This document shows, piece by piece, positions 1 to 7,728 of a stretch of 64,000 nt of DNA. Source of the stretch: Streptomyces caniscabiei (GTDB taxonomy: Bacteria > Actinomycetota > Actinomycetes > Streptomycetales > Streptomycetaceae). The stretch lies in assembly GCF_014930365.1 (NCBI RefSeq), contig NZ_JABXWI010000004.1, positions 713,356 to 777,355 of the forward strand. Reading direction: 5' to 3'. Within the stretch, counting starts at the first letter, position 1. Each line of letters begins with the position of its first letter. Both the position numbers and the translations under genes were made by a program. The notes under the pieces were generated by a model that was given only the letters and a program-made list of their open reading frames with translations, was not told the DNA's origin and did no database searches.

Positions 1-145
1 TGAGGATGAGCAACCGCAGAAGGGGGTTGAGCCTCGCCCACGTCCCACGCCGCGACACCTTGCCGGCCACGGCCGGCCTCCCGGTCCGCTCCTTCGTCGT
101 CCGCCCCGTGGGGGGCGCGGTCCGGGGCTGTTCGGGCTCGGTCAT
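1..145 (-). CDS. N-terminal fragment of a probable membrane transporter (MFS-like), cut by the window edge
   Basis: Only the first 48 codons are present; the gene runs off the left edge. The ATG at 145 overlaps the TGA of the upstream permease gene as ATGA, and GGAG lies 7 bases before it, so translation is probably coupled. The first 37 residues are a basic, hydrophilic cytoplasmic-type leader, followed by WARLNPLLRLLIL, which reads like the start of a first membrane helix. From memory, several actinobacterial MFS transporters begin this way, but too little is visible to be sure. An ATPase for the adjacent ABC transporter is the main alternative, although the residues seen do not look like an ATPase start. 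Confidence that it is a real gene is good; the family is a guess. Confidence 0.6.
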   Translation of the reverse strand, partial: MTEPEQPRTAPPTGRTTKERTGRPAVAGKVSRRGTWARLNPLLRLLIL

Positions 146-1923
146 CCGGTCTCTCCGGCGGTGGGGGCGGCGGCGGGCTTCGGTCGGTGTGGGGGCCCGG
201 CGAGCGGGCGGTGCCACAGGCGCGGCACGCGTACTCCGCCCGCCGCCGTGACCGCGAGCGCGCCGAGGAGGGCGAGTGCGCCGGCGGGGGCGAGGACGGC
301 CCAGGGGGCGCGTTCGGCGTAGGGCTGGTTCTCGGCGAGGAGGAGGCCCCACTCCGGGTCCGGGGGCTGCGCGCCGAGGCCGAGGAAGCCCAGGGAGGTC
401 AGGGCGAGGGCCACCCCGGGCAGCCGCAGCAGGGCGTGCCGGGCGACGGGCGGCAGCACGGCGGGGAGCAGTTCACGGCGGAGCAGGTACGCGTCGCCGG
501 CGCCCAGCCCCTTGGTGGCCGTGATGTGGGTCGTGGCCCGTTCCTGTGCGAGCAGGGCCGTGGTGTGCGCGGCCAGTGGCACCCAGGCGACGGCGGCCAC
601 GGCCAGCGCGGGGGTCGCCGCTCCGCCGCCGGCCACTCCGGCGACGAGGAGACCCGCGAGGACCGCGGGCACGGCGTTGACGGTGTCGACGAGGGGCCCG
701 GAGAAGCGGGGCAGCAGCCCCAGCAGGACGCCCGTCAGCAGCGCGGCGGCGCTGATCGCGACGGCCAGGGCGAGGGTGGTGAAGGCGCCGTGCCCGATGC
801 GGGCGAGGAGGTCGCGCCCGAGCGCGTCGGTGCCCAACGGGTGTGCCCAGGAAGGGGGTTGGAGCCGGGCTCCGGTGTCGAGGGCGAGCGGGTCGCGCAT
901 CAGGCCGAGCGCGACGACCGCCAGCAGGAGGCCGCCGTGCAGCAGGGGGGCGCGGCTGGGGGCCGGTGGCGTGGGCCGGTGCAGGGAGTGGAGCGCGCCG
1001 TCGCGCAGGGCGGGGCCGATGAGGCGGTGGGCGGCGAGGCGGGCGAGGGCGCCGGCGACGGCGGCCAGCAGGACGAGGGCGAGGGTGCCGGCCTGGAGGA
1101 CGGGGAGGTCCTGGGCGACGGCGGCCTGGAGGGTGGTGCGGCCGAGGCCGGGTATGTCGAAGACCTGCTCGACGGTGACGGCGCCGCCGGTGAGGCCGAC
1201 CACGAACAGGCCGAGGTTGGGCAGCAGTCCGGGTACGCAGCGGCGTACGGCGTGGCGGGCGGTGGCCCGCCCGGGTATGCCGCGTGCTGCGGTGGCCAGG
1301 GCCCACGGCTCGGCGAAGGCGCCGGGCAGCAGGTCGGCCAGCATCCGGCCGAGCAGCGCACCGGCGGGCAGACCGAGGGCGAGGGCGGGCAGCACCGTCC
1401 ACCGCGGCCCGTACCAGCCGAGCGCGGGCAGCCAGCCGAGGTGGACCCCGACGACGACGGCGAGCACGGAGGCGGTGAGGAACTCGGGCAGCGCGGCGAG
1501 CATCGCGGCGGCGCTGCCGCCGCCCCGGTGGTCGTCGAGGCGGCGGTGCGCGCCGAGCCACAGGGTGCGGGCGCAGACCGCCGCGGCCGTGGCCGCCGCG
1601 ACGAGAAGCGCGGCGGCCATCAGCAGCAGGGAGACGCCGAGGGCCTGGACGACGGACGGGGTGACCTCGGCGCCGGAGATCCACGACCGGCCCGCGTCAC
1701 CGCGCGCGAGCCCGCCGAACCACTCCCCCAGGAGCCTCAAGGGGCCGGCGTCCAGGCCGAGTTCGTCGCGTACGGCCGCCAGGACCTCCGGCGTCGGGTC
1801 GCGTTCGGCGGAGCGTGCCTTGAGGACGGTGAGCGCGGGGTCGGTGCGCGACAGCCACGGCAGCAGGCCGATCCCGCACAGCAGAACGGCGGCGAGCAGG
1901 GCCCGCCAGAGTGCCCGTATCAG
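142..1923 (-). CDS. Fused two-domain peptide/metal-type ABC permease (DppB-DppC fusion)
   Basis: Inner-membrane permease of a dipeptide/nickel/metallophore-type importer. It joins two permeases that are normally separate: a DppB-like half (about residues 1-300, with the EAA-type loop around AARGIPGRATARHA) and a DppC-like half (about 310-590, with HPLGTDALGRDLLARI and the second loop ATKGLGAGDAYLLRREL). About 593 residues, close to the sum of the two usual subunits. The first ATG/GTG/TTG in frame is a TTG at 1740, but homologous-looking sequence continues upstream (RDPTPEVLAAVRDELGLDAG, then a first membrane helix). No ATG, GTG or TTG is available there. The likely start is the CTG at 1923, which overlaps the TGA of the binding-protein gene (cTGAta), so the exact 5' end is uncertain. 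The downstream gene overlaps its stop. Same operon as the binding lipoprotein. Confidence 0.85.
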   Translation of the reverse strand: MIRALWRALLAAVLLCGIGLLPWLSRTDPALTVLKARSAERDPTPEVLAAVRDELGLDAGPLRLLGEWFGGLARGDAGRSWISGAEVTPSVVQALGVSLLLMAAALLVAAATAAAVCARTLWLGAHRRLDDHRGGGSAAAMLAALPEFLTASVLAVVVGVHLGWLPALGWYGPRWTVLPALALGLPAGALLGRMLADLLPGAFAEPWALATAARGIPGRATARHAVRRCVPGLLPNLGLFVVGLTGGAVTVEQVFDIPGLGRTTLQAAVAQDLPVLQAGTLALVLLAAVAGALARLAAHRLIGPALRDGALHSLHRPTPPAPSRAPLLHGGLLLAVVALGLMRDPLALDTGARLQPPSWAHPLGTDALGRDLLARIGHGAFTTLALAVAISAAALLTGVLLGLLPRFSGPLVDTVNAVPAVLAGLLVAGVAGGGAATPALAVAAVAWVPLAAHTTALLAQERATTHITATKGLGAGDAYLLRRELLPAVLPPVARHALLRLPGVALALTSLGFLGLGAQPPDPEWGLLLAENQPYAERAPWAVLAPAGALALLGALAVTAAGGVRVPRLWHRPLAGPPHRPKPAAAPTAGETG

Positions 1924-3413
1924 CGTCGGGTCCCCGTTCCGACCAGGGTGCGCTCGTACGGGTCGAGGATCACGCCCCGCACGGAGGTGCTGACGCCGGT
2001 GATGATCCGCTGGTGGACGAGCGGGACGGTGGCGTCGGTGCCGAGGATCGCAGCCTCGGCGTTCATGGCCGCCTGCTGCCGCTTGGCGGTGTCGGACTCC
2101 TTCTCGGCGGCGGCGACGGCCCGGTCGACCTTCTTGTCGCAGAGCAGAGCGAGGTTGTAGCTGCCGTCGCAGGTGAAGTCACTGGCCAGGATGGTGACGG
2201 GGTCGCCGGTGTCGAGCAGGGAGTTGCGGGCGCCGACGAACGCGTCGAACTTGCCGGCGAGGGCGTCGCTCTCCAGCCGCGAGTACTCGCGGACCTCCAG
2301 CTTCACCTCGAACCCGGCCTCCCTGAGCTGCTGTTGCAGCACCTGGGCGACCTCGGGCAGCTCGGGCCGGTTGTCGTAGGTGGCGATGGTCACGGAGGTG
2401 CCGTCGGGGTCGGCGGCCTTCGCGCGGCCGGCCGGTGCGACGCGCTTGTCGGCGGCCCAGGTCACGGCGGGGCCGAAGATGCCGACTCCGGCGTCCGCGT
2501 GGCCCTCGTACACGTCCTTGGCGAGGACGGAGCCGTCGACGGCCTCGCGGGCGGCGGCCCGCAGCTTCGGGTCCTTGAAGGCGCCGGTCTTCGTGTTGAG
2601 CAGGAGGCTGGTGGTGCGGGTGGTGGCCGTCTCGCGGCGGGTGGCCTTGTCGAGGGTGGAGGCCTGCGACACGGGGACGGCCTCGGCGATGTCGACCTGG
2701 TCGGTGCGCAGGGCGTTGGTGCGCGCGGAGCCGTCGGCTATGAACTTGGCGTCGATGCCGCTCGCCTGGGCGCGCCCGCCCCAGTACTCCTCGAAGCGGT
2801 TCAGGGTGGCCGCGGTGGTGCCGGTGACCTCGGTGAGCTCGAACGGGCCGGTGGCCGTGCCGACCGGGTTCACGCGCTCGGCGCCGTAGGCCTTGGCGGA
2901 CAGGATCGCGAGGCCGGGGCTGGTGAGCCTGAGCGGCAGGGCGGGGTCCGGGTCCTCGGTGGTGACGCGTACCCGGCGGTCGCCCTCGGCCTTCGCTGTG
3001 AGGCTGATGCCGGAGAGCGCGGCGGTGACCGGTTCGGCCTCGGTGGCGCGGGTGAGGGCGGCGGCGACGGTGGCCGGGGTGACCTCGGTGCCGTCCTGGA
3101 AGGTGGCCTCGCGCAGGGAGAAGAGCCAGTTCCGGTCGTTCTCGCGGGTCCAGGACTCGGCGAGCGCGGGGGCCGGGACGCCGTTGGCGTCCAGCTTGGT
3201 GAGGCCTTCGGTGACGCCGAGCCGGCTGAGGAGAGTGGCGTCGGCGCCGTACGGCGAGAAGTTCTCGGCGGGCGGGAAGGCGAGGGCCACGCGCAGTCGG
3301 GAGCCGTCGCCGGAGCCGTCGTCGGTGGTCCCTCCGTCCGAGGCGAAGCAGCCGGTCAGCAGGGGGGCGAGGAGCAGGCCGGCGGCGGCGCGACGGCGGC
3401 GGGAGGTGCGCAT
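1920..3413 (-). CDS. Extracellular solute-binding lipoprotein, SBP_bac_5 (peptide/nickel/metallophore) family
   Basis: Membrane-anchored substrate-binding component of the ABC importer whose fused permease follows. Residues 1-22 form a lipoprotein signal: basic MRTSRRRR, a hydrophobic stretch, then the lipobox LLTGC with Cys22. The mature part has the family hallmarks: a start like LRVALAFPPAENFSPYG, LAESWTRENDRNWLFSLREATFQDGTEVTP, and a C-terminal half that closes the cleft. Its 497 residues are normal for the family. It starts at ATG 3413. A Zur-type operator lies about 90 bases upstream, so I infer that it imports zinc, a zinc-chelating metallophore or a peptide. The ligand cannot be read from sequence. 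The stop overlaps the permease start, indicating coupling. Confidence 0.92.
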   Translation of the reverse strand: MRTSRRRRAAAGLLLAPLLTGCFASDGGTTDDGSGDGSRLRVALAFPPAENFSPYGADATLLSRLGVTEGLTKLDANGVPAPALAESWTRENDRNWLFSLREATFQDGTEVTPATVAAALTRATEAEPVTAALSGISLTAKAEGDRRVRVTTEDPDPALPLRLTSPGLAILSAKAYGAERVNPVGTATGPFELTEVTGTTAATLNRFEEYWGGRAQASGIDAKFIADGSARTNALRTDQVDIAEAVPVSQASTLDKATRRETATTRTTSLLLNTKTGAFKDPKLRAAAREAVDGSVLAKDVYEGHADAGVGIFGPAVTWAADKRVAPAGRAKAADPDGTSVTIATYDNRPELPEVAQVLQQQLREAGFEVKLEVREYSRLESDALAGKFDAFVGARNSLLDTGDPVTILASDFTCDGSYNLALLCDKKVDRAVAAAEKESDTAKRQQAAMNAEAAILGTDATVPLVHQRIITGVSTSVRGVILDPYERTLVGTGTRR

Positions 3414-3502
3414 GGTCCTTGGTTCTCTGTGGGGGACGGGGCGGCGGGGGGGGCGGAGCGGCCGGGGGGCGGAGCGAGGGGGTGGGTCGCGACGCAGCCT
3501 AC

Positions 3503-3519
3503 ATGAGAATGATTTTCAT
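3503..3519. promoter_or_regulatory. Zur-type operator
   Basis: The 17 bases ATGAGAATGATTTTCAT form a near-perfect palindrome. The core TGAGAATGATTTTCA (3504-3518) differs at one base from the Streptomyces Zur consensus TGAAAATGATTTTCA as I recall it. It is an AT-rich island in very GC-rich DNA, overlaps the stop codon of the acetyltransferase gene (3516-3518) and sits upstream of the binding-lipoprotein gene, which is transcribed away from it. This fits zinc-dependent repression of the importer. A Fur-family iron box is the alternative, but the central ATGAT spacing favours Zur. Confidence 0.75.
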
Positions 3520-4100
3520 CTAATCGGCGAGGAGATCACGGCCGCGGGCACCGGAACCTCGAAGTGCACCACCCGTTCCCCGGTCGTCTCGCGCTCGTCG
3601 CACACGGCCACGCCCTGCGACCGCCAGAAGCCCTCGGCGCCGGGCACCCCGGGATCGGTGTGCAGGTACACGGAGCGGTAACCGCCGTCGGCCGCCGCGA
3701 TGTCCAGCAGCGCGGCGACCAGCCGCCGGGCCAGCCCGCGCCGCCGGTGCTCGGCACGGACGTACACACGCCGCAGCTGGGCGGTCTCCCCGGACGGGTA
3801 ACGCTCGGCCAGCCAGCGGGGGTTGGGCGGATGGGCGGGCCCCCGGGAGTCCAGCGCGCCGGTCGCGACGACCGCGCCGTCCCGCTCGTCGACCGCCACC
3901 AGGAGCACATGACGGTCCGGCGTGACGTACGCGCCCCGCAGATCGATGATGTCGCCGTGCCAGCGCGGCACGTACCCCGTGCCGAAGTCCCGGTAGACGG
4001 TGTCGAGCATCACCGTCCGCGCTCCGTCGAGGTCTTCGGGGCCTGCCACCCTGATGTCGTAGTGCTGCACCTGCACATCATATGCAATAAGTCTGATCAT
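3516..4100 (-). CDS. GNAT-family N-acetyltransferase
   Basis: Predicted acetyl-CoA-dependent N-acetyltransferase of unknown substrate, 194 residues from ATG 4100. The acetyl-CoA binding motif is clear: LRRVYVRAEHRRRGLARRL (the R-x-x-G-x-A loop), followed by YLHTDPGVPGAEGFWRSQG, the usual motif B region. The start is uncertain. ATG 4100 has only GGA immediately before it. An alternative GTG near 4070 lies six bases after a TATGAT hexamer and could be a leaderless start giving a protein beginning VQHYDIRV. Either start leaves the catalytic domain complete. Its stop codon lies inside the Zur-type box, so it is upstream of, and probably outside, the zinc-controlled unit. Confidence 0.85.
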   Translation of the reverse strand: MIRLIAYDVQVQHYDIRVAGPEDLDGARTVMLDTVYRDFGTGYVPRWHGDIIDLRGAYVTPDRHVLLVAVDERDGAVVATGALDSRGPAHPPNPRWLAERYPSGETAQLRRVYVRAEHRRRGLARRLVAALLDIAAADGGYRSVYLHTDPGVPGAEGFWRSQGVAVCDERETTGERVVHFEVPVPAAVISSPIR

Positions 4101-4266
4101 TCCGATCAGGGGTTCGGACAGTCGCTCCGCACCGCGGCGATGCCTTCGGACACCCCTGCGACGGGGTGGTGCCCCACGGCGCGCGAGCGGCCGGGATGCG
4201 ACGGCGTGCCTCCGGCCGCCGTACGGGACACGCGTGTTGAGGCGGCTACCGGGTACTCCGGAGGTC

Positions 4267-5289
4267 ATGCGGATGAGCGTGGTGGATGTGGGATCGAACA
4301 CCGTACGGCTCGTGGTGGCGGACGCCGAGGGGGGTGTACCGCTGCCGGTGCACACCGCGAAGTGGCGCCTGCGGCTGTCCGAGCAGGTGCCGCCCGGCGG
4401 TGATGTGCCCGACGAGGCCGTACAGCGGTTGTGTCAGGCGGTCACGGCGGCGGCGCGCACGGCGGAGAGATGGGGGGCGTCGACACCACTGGCGTTCGCG
4501 ACCGCCGTGGTGCGGTCCGCGCCCAACTGCCGTGAGGTGCTGCGCACGGTGCGCGCGGAGACCGGTGTGCCGATCTGCACCCTGCCCGGCGAGGTGGAGG
4601 CCGAACTCACCTTCCTCGGCGCGCGCCGGTGGATGGGCTGGCGGTCGGGGCCGCTGGCCCTGCTGGACATCGGGGGCGGCTCGCTGGAGGTGGCCTTCGG
4701 GCGGGGACGGCTGCCGGACTTCGTGGCCTCGCTGCCGCTGGGCGCCAACCGCCTGACGCACGAGTTCTTCCACGGGCAGGACCCGCCGTCGACGGAGAGC
4801 ATCAAGGCGCTGCGCCGCAAGGTCCGTCATCAGCTCCGGGACGTCTCGGCCCGCATCCGCTGGGAGGGACCGCGCACGGCCGTGGCCACCTCGCGCACCT
4901 TCCAGCAGCTCTCCCGGCTGTGCGGATCCGCGCCGGGCCGTCATGGGCCGTTCGTGGAACGGGAGTTGCGGTGCGCGGACCTCGGCGAGGCCATCGCCCG
5001 GCTCGCCGCCCTGCCCGCCGCCCAGCGGTCCGCCCTGCCGGGCATCTCCGCGCCCCGGGCGACGCAGAGTCTCGCCGGGGCGCTGGTCGGGCACACCACG
5101 ATGAAGCTCGCCGGTCTGAAGAGCGTGACGATCTGCCCCTGGGCGATCCGCGAGGGCGTCCTGCTGCGGCACATCGAGGACGGCCCGGCGTGGTGGTCGG
5201 AGGTGACGCGGGACGTCGAAGCCACGGGGTCGGCGGGTTCGGGCACGCCGGGCGCGGTACCCCTACGGATCGCGGCCCCGGCCCGCTGA
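4267..5289 (+). CDS. Ppx/GppA-family phosphatase (exopolyphosphatase-like)
   Basis: Member of the sugar-kinase/HSP70/actin-fold phosphatases that hydrolyse inorganic polyphosphate or pppGpp; a single-domain protein of 340 residues, as is usual for actinobacterial Ppx1/Ppx2. The two phosphate-binding motifs are visible: VVDVGSNTVRLVVAD at the N-terminus and LLDIGGGSLEVAFG around residue 130. The C-terminal HD domain of GppA-type enzymes is absent. GGAGG at 4258-4262 serves either ATG 4267 or, with better spacing, ATG 4273; both give essentially the same protein. Which nucleotide or polyphosphate it prefers cannot be told. Confidence 0.88.
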   Translation: MRMSVVDVGSNTVRLVVADAEGGVPLPVHTAKWRLRLSEQVPPGGDVPDEAVQRLCQAVTAAARTAERWGASTPLAFATAVVRSAPNCREVLRTVRAETGVPICTLPGEVEAELTFLGARRWMGWRSGPLALLDIGGGSLEVAFGRGRLPDFVASLPLGANRLTHEFFHGQDPPSTESIKALRRKVRHQLRDVSARIRWEGPRTAVATSRTFQQLSRLCGSAPGRHGPFVERELRCADLGEAIARLAALPAAQRSALPGISAPRATQSLAGALVGHTTMKLAGLKSVTICPWAIREGVLLRHIEDGPAWWSEVTRDVEATGSAGSGTPGAVPLRIAAPAR

Positions 5290-5332
5290 CCCCGCCCGAC
5301 CTCACCTGCCCCCTACGGAAAGGAGCACCCCC

Positions 5333-5563
5333 ATGACGCACCACGACAAGCGGAGCCCCGACACCGAGCACGGCCGGCACGGCGACCGTGGGAAGGACAA
5401 GCCCGACACCGCCCTCGACGAGGTCCTGCGCGAGGTGGAACGGGCCGAGACCGACGTCACCGACTCCGACGGGCGCCGCCGTCACCACGGCGAGGCGGGC
5501 GACGCGATCACCCCCGACGAGCGGGCCCAGGAGGAGTCCCACGAGGAGTCCCACCACGACTAG
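5333..5563 (+). CDS. Small, highly charged hypothetical protein
   Basis: A 76-residue protein, almost entirely hydrophilic: it begins MTHHDKRSPDTEHGRHGDRGK and ends EESHEESHHD, with no hydrophobic core, no Cys and a high content of His, Asp and Glu. It probably stays largely disordered. The start is well supported by GGAAAGGAG placed 7-9 bases before ATG 5333. It lies 43 bases after the Ppx/GppA gene on the same strand, so the two may be co-transcribed. The His-rich ends could bind metal, but nothing proves it. Confidence 0.65.
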   Translation: MTHHDKRSPDTEHGRHGDRGKDKPDTALDEVLREVERAETDVTDSDGRRRHHGEAGDAITPDERAQEESHEESHHD

Positions 5564-5750
5564 GACACCCGGAGGCCGGATGGAGGCGGGCCGGATGCCC
5601 GACTCCTTCCGGGAAAGTCAATACGCAGGGCGGCAATTCACCTTTTCGAGTGTTGTAGATCTTGCGCCGGGCGCGAAAGGGATGGCCTGCTCCGCGCCGG
5701 GGTAGCTAACCGGATCCAATGCGCCCTACCCCTGACAAGGTGGAGCCGCC

Positions 5751-6266
5751 ATGAGTCCGGATGCCCACGACCGCGCCGCCCCTCGACCCGAGGACACGGC
5801 CCCCGAATCCGGATCCGGGCCCGTGTCCGGGTCGGTGGCGGCCGACGAGTACGCCCGCACCCGCCGGGTCGGCCCCTTCGTCGTCGTCGAGGCCTCGGGC
5901 GAGATCGACATGGCGTCGGCCGGATCCCTCGCCGCGCATCTGACGGCCGCCGTGACCGGGGCATCCCCGCCGGACGTGCTCGTCGACCTGCGCCGCGTCG
6001 CCTTCTTCGACTGCTCGGGGCTGCGCGTGCTGTGCAGAGCGGAGGCCACCGCCCGGTCGCTCGGCGGGCGGCTCCGCCTCGTCTCCGACCAGCCCCGGAT
6101 GCACCGGCTGCTGCGCGCCGCCGGCCTGTTGGGCCGTTTCCCGCCGTTACCGGACTTCCCGCCCGCGCCCCCACCACCGTCACCACCATCGCCTCCGTCA
6201 CCACCGCCGCCCGCGTCTCCCCCGCCGCCCTCGCCTCCGCCTCCGCGACGGCCAAGTCTCAAGTAG
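5751..6266 (+). CDS. STAS-domain anti-sigma-factor antagonist with a proline-rich tail
   Basis: SpoIIAA/RsbV-type protein that in its dephosphorylated form would sequester an anti-sigma kinase and release a sigma factor. Residues 1-35 are a disordered leader; the STAS domain covers about 38-135. The phosphorylation-site motif is intact: VAFFDCSGLRVLCRA, with the conserved Ser after DC. The unusual part is the C-terminus from about residue 130: roughly 40 residues made almost only of Pro and Ser (PPAPPPPSPPSPPSPPPP...), ending RRPSLK. Such a tail is not needed for the fold and may bind SH3-like, profilin-like or cell-envelope partners. GGTGGAG precedes ATG 5751. Confidence 0.88.
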   Translation: MSPDAHDRAAPRPEDTAPESGSGPVSGSVAADEYARTRRVGPFVVVEASGEIDMASAGSLAAHLTAAVTGASPPDVLVDLRRVAFFDCSGLRVLCRAEATARSLGGRLRLVSDQPRMHRLLRAAGLLGRFPPLPDFPPAPPPPSPPSPPSPPPPASPPPPSPPPPRRPSLK

Positions 6267-6364
6267 CAGTTCAATGAAACGATCGAAGGACCTGCGGCAG
6301 GCACAGACCGCTCCGGCGGACACCGGCGCGGAATCCGAGCGACACAGAAGTGGAGACGCGCGAA

Positions 6365-6556
6365 GTGAAGTTCCTTCTCGAAGTCGACCTGGACAGCACG
6401 GGCTGGGACGAGGGCACCGCCGTCCAGGAGCTGGAGCGCATACTGCGCTACTGGGGCGGCAATCTCCGGCACTGCGAGATCGGCCCCGGGGACGGACAGC
6501 CCCTGTACGACTCCGGCCACCAGGAGGTCGGCCGCTGGACCGTCACCTCCGAGTGA
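6365..6556 (+). CDS. Small conserved hypothetical protein (63 aa)
   Basis: From GTG 6365 the protein reads MKFLLEVDLDS..., with a conserved-looking ERILRYWGGNLRHCEIGPGD centre and EVGRWTVTSE end. GGAG nine bases before the GTG favours this start over the in-frame GTG at 6350. Composition suggests a small soluble alpha/beta protein. I recognise the general pattern (short proteins with ILRYWGGN) from other streptomycetes but know no function for it. It follows the STAS gene by about 100 bases on the same strand. Confidence 0.65.
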   Translation: MKFLLEVDLDSTGWDEGTAVQELERILRYWGGNLRHCEIGPGDGQPLYDSGHQEVGRWTVTSE

Positions 6557-6749
6557 CCCACCGGGCCCCGGCATGATGCCGGGGGCCGGCCCGCGGCCCC
6601 ACTCCGCTTCGGCCGGCCCCCGGACGGGATCGCGTGACGCACCGCGACAGGGCTCGCGCTCCCCAGCCACGGGCCCTCGCTCATCACTCACGGGGTCACG
6701 CAACCCCGGTCTACCGGCCGCCGTCGGGCGGCCGTGTCGTGCGGGTGGT

Positions 6750-7199
6750 TCAGAAGGAGTACAGAACGCTCGCGGCGGAGTCCTTCAGGCACTCGTTGGC
6801 GAACGTCCGCTCGTACGCGACGCGCTTGCCCTGCCAGACACCGTGGACGGTGACGACGACCGGGTCGTACTGCTTGGTGCACATCGCTCCGGCGCTGCCG
6901 CTCAGGACCTCGAAGTCGCCGCCGCTGTAGCGGAGTTCGGCGCAGGCGTCGGCGGGCGCCGGGTGGGTGCCGCCGGGCTTCGGCGCGCAGCTCAGGGTGA
7001 CGGCGCGCTCGGGGGTGACGGTCGCCGAGTTCTCGCCGTGACCCACGGTCAGCACCAGGGCCGACGGGGCGTAGAGCCCCTGTACGGCGGGCTGGGGGGC
7101 CGTGGGTTCGGGCGCCGCGAGCGCGGGCCCCGCGAGGGGACCGCAGACGGCGGCGGCCGTCAGGGTGAGAGTCGCTGCCAGGCGCGCGGTCTTCGGCAT
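6750..7199 (-). CDS. Secreted subtilisin-inhibitor-like (SSI family) protease inhibitor
   Basis: Exported serine-protease inhibitor of 149 residues. A Sec signal peptide ends near ALAAPEP (about residue 29). The mature domain has the SSI landmarks LYAPSALVLTVGHGENSAT, ERAVTLSCAPKPGGTHP, GVWQGKRVAYERTFANECL and the final SF. The four mature cysteines (about 71, 86, 107, 137) give the two standard disulfides. The reactive loop is MCTKQYDPV, so P1 is Lys109, which in this family means inhibition of trypsin-like as well as subtilisin-like proteases. GGAAGG lies nine bases before ATG 7199, so I prefer it to ATG 7208. Such inhibitors restrain extracellular proteases during growth on solid substrates. 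Confidence 0.92.
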   Translation of the reverse strand: MPKTARLAATLTLTAAAVCGPLAGPALAAPEPTAPQPAVQGLYAPSALVLTVGHGENSATVTPERAVTLSCAPKPGGTHPAPADACAELRYSGGDFEVLSGSAGAMCTKQYDPVVVTVHGVWQGKRVAYERTFANECLKDSAASVLYSF

Positions 7200-7728
7200 G
7201 GTGTGCATCCTTCCGCTCTGCAGGAGTGCCCGGACGGCCCCGCCACATCGGTCGCGTGGACGAAGCCGGCCCGGACGGTGCCGGTTCGGCGTGCGCGAGT
7301 CTGCCGGGTCCCCGGCCGGAACACACATCCAACCCACAGGTTTCGGTAACTTTGAGTATTGAATCAGTGGCTCGAAGTCACGGAATTCGAACAGGCAAAC
7401 CCCGATTCTGAGCGGTTCCCGATCGCCTCATGATCACGAATGGCCGGATCTCCATGGCTCGGCAATCGGCCTGAAACATTCCGCTTCGGCCCGGACACCC
7501 GTGCCATGACGGTGCGGAACCCCGAGCGGGACCGCCCCGCTACACCGCGTGTTTTGGACGGGCGCTTCCTCGGCACTGCATGAATGCTGGCCGGGTCCTA
7601 ACCGGCCCCCCGCGAGTGTGGGATCACCAACTCCACCTGGGAGAACGGGAGCAGCGAGCCGGTGACGGCGGACCCACGCCTCCCGCGTTCCCGGGCGGAT
7701 CACGCTCAGGAACGTTAGGGGCAGACTC
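7200..7728. promoter_or_regulatory. Divergent promoter region between the SSI gene and the carbonic anhydrase gene
   Basis: About 530 bases with no convincing gene. The stretch 7330-7440 is clearly more AT-rich than its surroundings and should hold the leftward promoter for the protease inhibitor. TGGCCGGATC at 7441-7450 fits the AdpA consensus TGGCSNGWWY, and SSI-type genes are known AdpA targets in other streptomycetes; one 10-mer match is weak evidence. A small hairpin (GGCCGG...CCGGCC, about 7588-7606) lies nearer the carbonic anhydrase gene. Confidence 0.4.

Noticed and set aside
187..2160. Long 657-codon rightward frame across the permease genes
   Set aside because: It is the GC-driven shadow of the leftward permease: Gly/Glu/Gln/Arg-rich with no domain, while the opposite strand encodes clear ABC permease and binding-protein motifs.
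5680..5705. SigB-like promoter (GGAT-N16-GGGTAG) before the first STAS gene
   Set aside because: Fits GNNT-N16-GGGTA loosely, but such short GC-rich motifs occur by chance; the GGGTAA before the second STAS gene (52624) has no matching -35, so the pattern is not consistent.
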